Below, piece after piece: positions 59,796 to 64,000 of a stretch of 64,000 nt of DNA (positions are counted from its first letter, which is position 1; each line of letters opens with the position of its first letter). The stretch is from Phycisphaerae bacterium RAS1 (GTDB taxonomy: Bacteria > Planctomycetota > Phycisphaerae > UBA1845 > Fen-1342). Made by a program: the position numbers and the translations under genes. The stretch is taken from positions 806,001-870,000 of the forward strand of contig SMLU01000001.1 in assembly GCA_007859745.1 (NCBI GenBank), in the 5' to 3' direction. Under the pieces are notes generated by a model. The model was not told the DNA's origin. It worked only from the letters and a program-made list of their open reading frames with translations, and did no database searches.

Positions 59796-60563
59796 TCACA
59801 CCTCTCCCTTCTTCTCGGTGCCTCTGTGCCTCTGTGGTTCGTTTTCCGCATTCGCGCGGGCGACGCTCTCCACAAACTGCCGGGCGGCGGTGAATTCGCG
59901 CCCGGCCACGTTTCGCGCGTGGTAATCAAGCAGCTCGAACCACGTTCGCAGCGCCGCGGCGTCGGTCGTGCGCGGGCTGAGCGACACGCGGCGTTTCTCG
60001 TGCTGGTGCATCTCGCAGTCGCGGCAGAGCAGGCCGCCGGCGGCGCTGCTGAAATAGGCAAACCCCCCGCCCGCCGCCCGGCCGCAAGAGACGCAGCGAT
60101 CGAACTCCGGCATCAGCCCGACCGCCGTCAGCAGTTGTCGCTGGAACGCGACCACCGCTTCAAGCGGCGGCGCGTCGCCTGCCAGGCCGCGCAGGGCGGC
60201 GACCAGCGCGTCAAAAAGCTCCGGATGCGGATCGTGCTCGCCCGTAAGCGCCCAAACCAGCTCGATCACGTACAGCCCGCCGTACAGCCGCGACAGCTCG
60301 CGCCGCAGGCCGCTGAACGCGTCGCACTGCGTCCAGGCGGTCAGCGTGCCCAGCCCCGCCTCGCCACGCGGCAGCACGAACCCGGCCTCGCCCAGTTCCA
60401 GCAGATCCAGCCCGGCCGAGAATCGCGTCTTCGTGCTGCGGCGGGCGCCCTTGGCGATCAGCCGCACGTGGCCGAGCCGGGCGGTGAAGAGCGCGACGAT
60501 CTGCGAGGTCTCGGAGTATTCCGAAAGACGGATGACAACGGCCTGGTCCTGCTCGATCGCCAT
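59796..60563 (-). CDS. recO: DNA repair protein RecO
   Basis: 255 residues. RecO loads RecA with RecR in gap repair. The OB fold (AVVIRLSEYSETSQIVALFT, LGHVRLIAKGARRSTKTRF) and zinc site (CVSCGRAAGGGFAYFSSAAG, LLCRDCE) are intact. The C-terminal residues NEPQRHRGTEKKGEV are encoded by the 'cctctgtgcctctgtgg' dispersed repeat and probably replaced the original end. The ATG is one base after the stop of the upstream membrane gene, so they are coupled. Confidence 0.95.
   Translation of the reverse strand: MAIEQDQAVVIRLSEYSETSQIVALFTARLGHVRLIAKGARRSTKTRFSAGLDLLELGEAGFVLPRGEAGLGTLTAWTQCDAFSGLRRELSRLYGGLYVIELVWALTGEHDPHPELFDALVAALRGLAGDAPPLEAVVAFQRQLLTAVGLMPEFDRCVSCGRAAGGGFAYFSSAAGGLLCRDCEMHQHEKRRVSLSPRTTDAAALRTWFELLDYHARNVAGREFTAARQFVESVARANAENEPQRHRGTEKKGEV
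59815..59845. repeat. Dispersed repeat overlapping the recO 3' end
   Basis: ctcggtgcctctgtgcctctgtggttcg, then ttttccgca; same word as 17151, including the trailing ttttcc. It encodes the last residues of RecO. Confidence 0.8.
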
Positions 60564-60564
60564 G

Positions 60565-61137
60565 TCAGCGGCGCAGCTCCTGCCAGGTCGGGCTTCGCAG
60601 CGGACCAGCCTGAATGCAGATGATCTCGGTGATTTTCCACTCGCCGGCGTCGCGCTCGAACGCCAGGCTCCAGCTCGACGGCACGCGCACGCGGCCTTCG
60701 TCGGCCAGCGTCAGGTCCGGCAGGTAGCCGACAACTACGCGAAACGCGTCCGCGCGGCTTTCGGCCAGGCGCAGGCCGGTGCGATCAGCGGCGTGAATGC
60801 GGACGCGCTCGAGCACGTCGCCGACGTACTGCGCGAAACGCTCGCGGTCCATGTCGGCGGCTCGAAAACGCGGCGACAGGGCGGCGGCCAACGCGGCCAC
60901 ACGGCCGTCGCACAGGTCGTCGACGATCGCGCTGAGAATCCGGCCGGCGTGCTCGCGCTGCGTCATGACGCAGGATTGCGTGATAAGCATGCCGCACGCC
61001 GCGAGCAGCGCGGCGAACAGCGGGCGAACGCTGCCGCCGCGCCGCCAGTACACGAGCAGCGTAAACAGCACCACGACCGTCACTGCCAGCAGTGCGGCGG
61101 GGCTTTCGAGGAAGATCCAGGTCAGCCAGGTCGTCAT
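60565..61137 (-). CDS. Membrane-anchored protein of unknown function upstream of recO
   Basis: 190 residues from ATG 61137 (MTTWLTWIFLESPAALL). Two hydrophobic segments near the N-terminus (LLAVTVVVLFTLLVYW, PLFAALLAACGMLITQSCVM) anchor a soluble domain of about 130 residues (REHAGRILSAIVDDLCDGRV, SSWSLAFERDAGEWKITEII). The latter ends in the strand pattern W.L.F.R..GEW.I..I of NTF2-like domains. The stop is one base before the recO start. Function unknown. Confidence 0.8.
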   Translation of the reverse strand: MTTWLTWIFLESPAALLAVTVVVLFTLLVYWRRGGSVRPLFAALLAACGMLITQSCVMTQREHAGRILSAIVDDLCDGRVAALAAALSPRFRAADMDRERFAQYVGDVLERVRIHAADRTGLRLAESRADAFRVVVGYLPDLTLADEGRVRVPSSWSLAFERDAGEWKITEIICIQAGPLRSPTWQELRR

Positions 61138-61148
61138 GCGAAGAAACC

Positions 61149-61225
61149 GTAGCGCCGGCCCTCTATGGCCGACGATGTGCGAAACCCGGCGAAAACCGCC
61201 GTCGGCCACAGAGGGCCGACGCTAC
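61149..61225. repeat. 77-bp inverted repeat (gtagcg.cggccctct ... agagggccgacgctac)
   Basis: The outer arms gtagcgccggccctctatgg and ccacagagggccgacgctac pair with few mismatches. The middle gccgacgatgtg is shared with 14523. It is followed directly by the PLP-enzyme stop. Confidence 0.8.
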
Positions 61226-62145
61226 CCACGGCGGTACACGTCCGTGCTCAGGTATTTCAGTCCGGAGTCCACCATCAGCGTGACGACGCGGGCGCCGCGG
61301 CCCAGTCGCTTCGCCACCTGGAGCGCCGCGAGCACGTTCGCTCCCGACGAGGTGCCGGCAAAGAGCGCCTCTTCCCGCGCCAGGCGGCGCGTCATCTGCT
61401 TGGCGTCGGCGGTGCTGATCGGGAGAACTTCGTCGATCAGGGCCGGCGCCCAGAGCGGGGGCGCATAGCCGACCCCGACTCCCTCGATCTTGTGAGGGCC
61501 GGGCGCGCCGCCGGACAGCACCGCGGACTCGGCCGGCTCCACGGCGACGATGCGGACGCGCGGATTGCGCTGTTTCAGCACGGTGGCGACGCCGCGCGAG
61601 GACGCTCCGGTGCCGACGCAGTGCACAAAGGCGTCCACCCGTCCCTCCGACTGGATCCAGATTTCTTCGCCCAGCGCTTCGTAGCCCGCGATGCTGTCGT
61701 AGTTCTCAAGCTGGTTGACCAGGTACGTGTGCGGCTCGCCCGCGAGGCGGCGGGCGGCCTCGATCATGTCCAGGATGAGCTTGCGAGTCGTGAGCCCGCC
61801 CTCGCTGGGAACGAGCGTCAGTTCGGCGCCCAGCGCGGACATCTGATCGAGCTTGTCGCGGCTGAACGCATCGGAAGTGACGATCCGCAGGCGGTAACCG
61901 CGCGCCGCGCAGACCAGCGCCAGGGACGCGCCGGTGCTGCCGCCGGTGTACTCGACGACGGTGTCGCCGGGGGCCAACCGGCCGGACTGCTCCGCGCGGG
62001 AGATCACGGCGAGGGCCATGCGGTCCTTCATGCTTCCGGTGGGATTCTCCCATTCGAGCTTGACGAAGATCTCCGCGCAGTCGGGCGGGACCACCCGGCG
62101 GAGTTGAACCATGGATGTGTGGCCGATGGCTTGGAGGATATCCAT
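61222..62145 (-). CDS. PLP-dependent cysteine synthase/cystathionine beta-synthase family enzyme
   Basis: 307 residues from ATG 62145 (AAGG upstream); longer in-frame starts run through a hairpin repeat. Fold type II PLP enzyme: MDILQAIGHTSMVQLRRVVP, KLEWENPTGSMKDRMALAVI (Schiff-base Lys 40), VVEYTGGSTGASLALVCAAR, HCVGTGASSRGVATVLKQ (phosphate loop), and TSSGANVLAALQVAKRL near the end. It makes cysteine from O-acetylserine and sulfide, or cystathionine from homocysteine and serine; sequence alone does not decide. No CBS regulatory domains. Monocistronic by context. Confidence 0.92.
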   Translation of the reverse strand: MDILQAIGHTSMVQLRRVVPPDCAEIFVKLEWENPTGSMKDRMALAVISRAEQSGRLAPGDTVVEYTGGSTGASLALVCAARGYRLRIVTSDAFSRDKLDQMSALGAELTLVPSEGGLTTRKLILDMIEAARRLAGEPHTYLVNQLENYDSIAGYEALGEEIWIQSEGRVDAFVHCVGTGASSRGVATVLKQRNPRVRIVAVEPAESAVLSGGAPGPHKIEGVGVGYAPPLWAPALIDEVLPISTADAKQMTRRLAREEALFAGTSSGANVLAALQVAKRLGRGARVVTLMVDSGLKYLSTDVYRRG

Positions 62146-62202
62146 GATCGGGACCTTCGCCGGCGTTGTCACAATCGACGGGCGAGAGAGCTTGTGCACA
62201 TT

Positions 62203-62272
62203 TGGGTGGGACGGGCGTCTCGCCCGTCCCCGCGGTCTCAGGAACGGGCAAGATGCCCGTTCCACCCGAAAA
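62203..62272. repeat. Double hairpin (gtgggacgggcgtctcgcccgtcc, gaacgggcaagatgcccgttcc)
   Basis: Two stems bounded by gggtggg and ccaccc. The first stem equals 22065 and the second equals 31674. Flanking tgtgcacattt and aaatgtccaca extend the inverted symmetry. Confidence 0.85.
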
Positions 62273-62282
62273 TGTCCACAGA

Positions 62283-63110
62283 TTAGGCGCGCTTGGCCTG
62301 GCTCGAATCGTCGCACGACGGGCGCTGCCGCGTCGAAACAAAGACTGCCAGGCGCACGGCTGCGACGACGCCGACGAGAATCGCCGTGCCGCAAAGCGGA
62401 ATCATCGCGAAAATCAGGACAACGGCGAAGGACGCTCCAAGCCGGATCAGCGCGGCCGTGATGAGCGCCAGCGGCGCGGTCACGGTGAACGTGAAGCACG
62501 CGGTCTGCGCCAACTCGATCGCCGCATGGCAGCCGAAGCCCTCGGCCATATCCTCGACCAGGTGGTACAGCAGAGCAATCAACACCGAGAGCAGCACCCA
62601 AAGAAGCCAGAACGCAGCGTCAGTGACGCCCGCAACGGTCGCCGCGCGAAGTGTGAGCGCGGGTGCAAGCGGCGACAGGAGAAGCGCCAGGACGGCGGCA
62701 ACGATGATCGCGGCGATGCCCACGGTGTGCGCCGCACGCCGCACCCAGGCGTCTTCGTCGGGCCCGCCGGCGGGCCGCCTCGGAAGCAGCACCCACGTGC
62801 CCGCCGTCATCGCGGCGGCAGCGATCAAACCCAGGAATATCCCCGATCCGGTGCTCGGCGGAATAACGCGCGCCGCAAGCATCGCCAGCACGAGCGACAG
62901 AGGTACTGCTGCGCCCGCGGCGAGCAGTGCTGCGGCGATCCGCCAGCGGCGCCGCGGATCCACCAAGGCCAGTGCGGCGGACTGGAATGAACGTTCGACC
63001 GCCTCGGCGCATTCGGGGCACCGGCCCGAGCGAATCAGGCCGCGGAGGTTGTAGCCGCAAGCGGTGCAATAAAGGTCGCGCTCGATCGCTGAAGCCACGC
63101 GGTTGTCCAT
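62283..63110 (-). CDS. Multi-spanning membrane protein with N-terminal zinc ribbon
   Basis: 275 residues. The N-terminus LYCTACGYNLRGLIRSGRCP, ECAEAVERS is a zinc-ribbon signature common in planctomycete membrane proteins. About six membrane helices follow (WRIAAALLAAGAAVPLSLVL, GIAAIIVAAVLALLLSPLAP, FWLLWVLLSVLIALLYHLVE, LIFAMIPLCGTAILVGVVAA). There is no enzymatic motif and the role is unknown. It is 19 bp downstream of the ferredoxin gene and probably co-transcribed with it. Confidence 0.85.
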   Translation of the reverse strand: MDNRVASAIERDLYCTACGYNLRGLIRSGRCPECAEAVERSFQSAALALVDPRRRWRIAAALLAAGAAVPLSLVLAMLAARVIPPSTGSGIFLGLIAAAAMTAGTWVLLPRRPAGGPDEDAWVRRAAHTVGIAAIIVAAVLALLLSPLAPALTLRAATVAGVTDAAFWLLWVLLSVLIALLYHLVEDMAEGFGCHAAIELAQTACFTFTVTAPLALITAALIRLGASFAVVLIFAMIPLCGTAILVGVVAAVRLAVFVSTRQRPSCDDSSQAKRA

Positions 63111-63129
63111 CGCCGGCTCGTGGGCCGTC

Positions 63130-63507
63130 TCATCGTACGCCGCCCAGAGAAACGGCGCCGCCGCGGTGCGGGCAGCGCGGCGTGTTCAAACATCCGTCCG
63201 GGAGCATCAGCCGCTGCACCGGCTCGCCGCCGATCAGGTGCTTTTCGACGATTTCGGCCACGTCCTCGCGCTTCACAAAGCCGTACCAGACGCCGTCGGG
63301 GTACACGACCAGCGTCGGGCCGTGCTCGCATTGATCCAGGCAGCCGGCGTGATTGGCGCGGATGCGGCCCTTCATGCCGCGCTTTTCCAACTCGGTTTTG
63401 AGCGCCTCGCGGATGGCCTCGCTGCCCTTGTCCGTGCAGCAGCCGCGCGGGTGGCCGGCGTCGCGCTTGTTGCCGCAGACGAAGATGTGCCGTTCGAATC
63501 TGGGCAT
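63130..63507 (-). CDS. Thioredoxin-like 2Fe-2S ferredoxin
   Basis: 125 residues, an ordinary length for the Shethna-type family. RHIFVCGNKRDAGHPRGCCT and RANHAGCLDQCEHGPTLVVY place the four cluster cysteines (about 11, 23, 55 and 59). VWYGFVKREDVAEIVEKHLI is the usual end of the domain. A small electron carrier in the cytoplasm; its partner is unknown. The C-terminal 25 residues (LMLPDGCLNTPRCPHRGGAV) hold further cysteines. Confidence 0.94.
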   Translation of the reverse strand: MPRFERHIFVCGNKRDAGHPRGCCTDKGSEAIREALKTELEKRGMKGRIRANHAGCLDQCEHGPTLVVYPDGVWYGFVKREDVAEIVEKHLIGGEPVQRLMLPDGCLNTPRCPHRGGAVSLGGVR

Positions 63508-63610
63508 GGTTTGCTCCGATGCCGGGAAGTGTAACGGCCAGGTACGGACCGCGGGTAACCGGCCAGCCGTTGGCGGCCCACGGTCGGCACGGGGGCCGGC
63601 CGCTACCCAA

Positions 63611-63640
63611 AGCCGTCGGACGCGGAGGTCCGACGCTACC
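63611..63640. repeat. 'cgtcggacgcgg' hairpin
   Basis: agccgtcggacgcggaggtccgacgctac, a near-copy of 47886. The adjacent 63538-63607 also has imperfect symmetrical ggccggccgctac words. No gene is seen in 63508-63635. Confidence 0.75.
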
Positions 63641-64000
63641 GCAGCGTGAAACGAACGCCGTTGATCTGAATCGCTTCGAGCCGCCGCAGGCCTTCGACGA
63701 ACGCGACGGCGGCGTATGCGCTGCCGTCGGGCTGAAAGCTGCCGCCGTTGAAGGTGAAGCTCAGCTCACCGCGCTCGCCGCTGCCGCGGGCGGCCACGCC
63801 GTCGAGCGGGGTCGGCCCGTCAATCGGCGTGCCGGCGAGACTGATCACAGCGATGACCATGCCGCGCCGCAGATCCGGCGCCGGGCCGATCGCCGGCAGC
63901 GCGGTTGACAGGCGCTGCCAGTCGGCCGCACTGCGGATGCAGGCCACTCCCAGTCGCGGGCTGAGGAGCGTGCAAATCGGGCGCAGCGCGGTGAAGTCGC
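63636..64000 (-). CDS. Unknown protein, N-terminus off the right edge
   Basis: The frame is open from base 64000 (DFTALRPICTLLSPRLGVAC) to the stop at 63636; at least 121 residues. The internal GTG at 63947 is not needed as a start. The visible part is beta-rich (GMVIAVISLAGTPIDGPTPL, GELSFTFNGGSFQPDGSAYA, AIQINGVRFTLR) and may belong to a secreted protein. No family recognised. Confidence 0.6.
   Translation of the reverse strand, partial: DFTALRPICTLLSPRLGVACIRSAADWQRLSTALPAIGPAPDLRRGMVIAVISLAGTPIDGPTPLDGVAARGSGERGELSFTFNGGSFQPDGSAYAAVAFVEGLRRLEAIQINGVRFTLR

Noticed and set aside
1-64000. CRISPR arrays, tRNA or rRNA genes, or a prophage
   Set aside because: The repeated elements are dispersed and palindromic rather than regularly spaced; no cloverleaf or rRNA-like stretch and no phage structural genes were recognised.

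Overview
This is a GC-rich bacterial chromosome segment, most likely from a planctomycete (Planctomycetota, perhaps Phycisphaerae-like). That is an inference from four traits: secreted proteins ending in paired dockerin-like DLNCDGxVNILDINPF repeats, a membrane protein opening with CTACGYNLRGL, scattered short genes divided by hairpin repeats, and pieces of the 'cctctgtgcctctgtgg' repeat. No rRNA, tRNA, CRISPR array, prophage or complete insertion sequence was seen.

Layout. 1-2825: two divergent secreted-protein genes; the first runs off the left edge. 2915-8103: a very large amidohydrolase-family protein and pdxJ. 8635-11499: an M16 metallopeptidase. 11603-14381: a kynurenine-pathway group (kmo, an unknown gene, tryptophan 2,3-dioxygenase). 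14622-20272: an ABC-2-like permease, a HIT protein, an RCK/TrkA-type membrane protein and a glycosyltransferase-like membrane protein. 20630-29828: a dockerin-tagged glucose/sorbosone-dehydrogenase-like protein, a DCC protein, a zinc-ribbon/TPR gene group, two tiny paralogous lipoprotein genes, a phosphodiesterase, a GH113-like glycosidase and a degenerate P-loop protein. 30095-36753: housekeeping genes (RRM protein, pyrK, a methyltransferase-glycosyltransferase fusion, aroB, folC, rsmG). 37146-51090: a block of secreted dockerin-tagged proteins (cysteine-peptidase-like, a four-module beta-helix protein, its truncated copy, a P-domain protein) around groES. 51367-64000: an epimerase, a membrane coiled-coil protein, ndk, an overlapping TIR-TIR-cupin operon, a thiolase-like/DUF35 pair, recO, a cysteine-synthase-like enzyme, a 2Fe-2S ferredoxin and a gene running off the right edge.

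The strongest unexplained signal is a family of about 100-bp double-hairpin elements. Full copies have near-perfect 30-nt inverted arms starting TCCGAACCCGCCGC, and each arm is itself a hairpin, like REP/REPIN elements. Ten full or half copies occur. Most lie between genes, but one is inside the amidohydrolase reading frame and two sit in the signal-peptide region of the beta-helix protein and its truncated duplicate. Several other unrelated hairpin families occupy nearly every intergenic gap. No transposase that could mobilise them is present in the window.

The best candidate for an undescribed functional module is the translationally coupled pair of single-domain TIR proteins followed by a cupin (54825-56009), directly downstream of ndk. 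Other oddities are a cysteine-peptidase-like gene interrupted by one in-frame TGA, a thiolase-like protein that appears to lack its catalytic cysteine, a channel-like RCK protein without a K+ selectivity filter, and a three-module amidohydrolase whose outer modules lack the metal-binding HxH.
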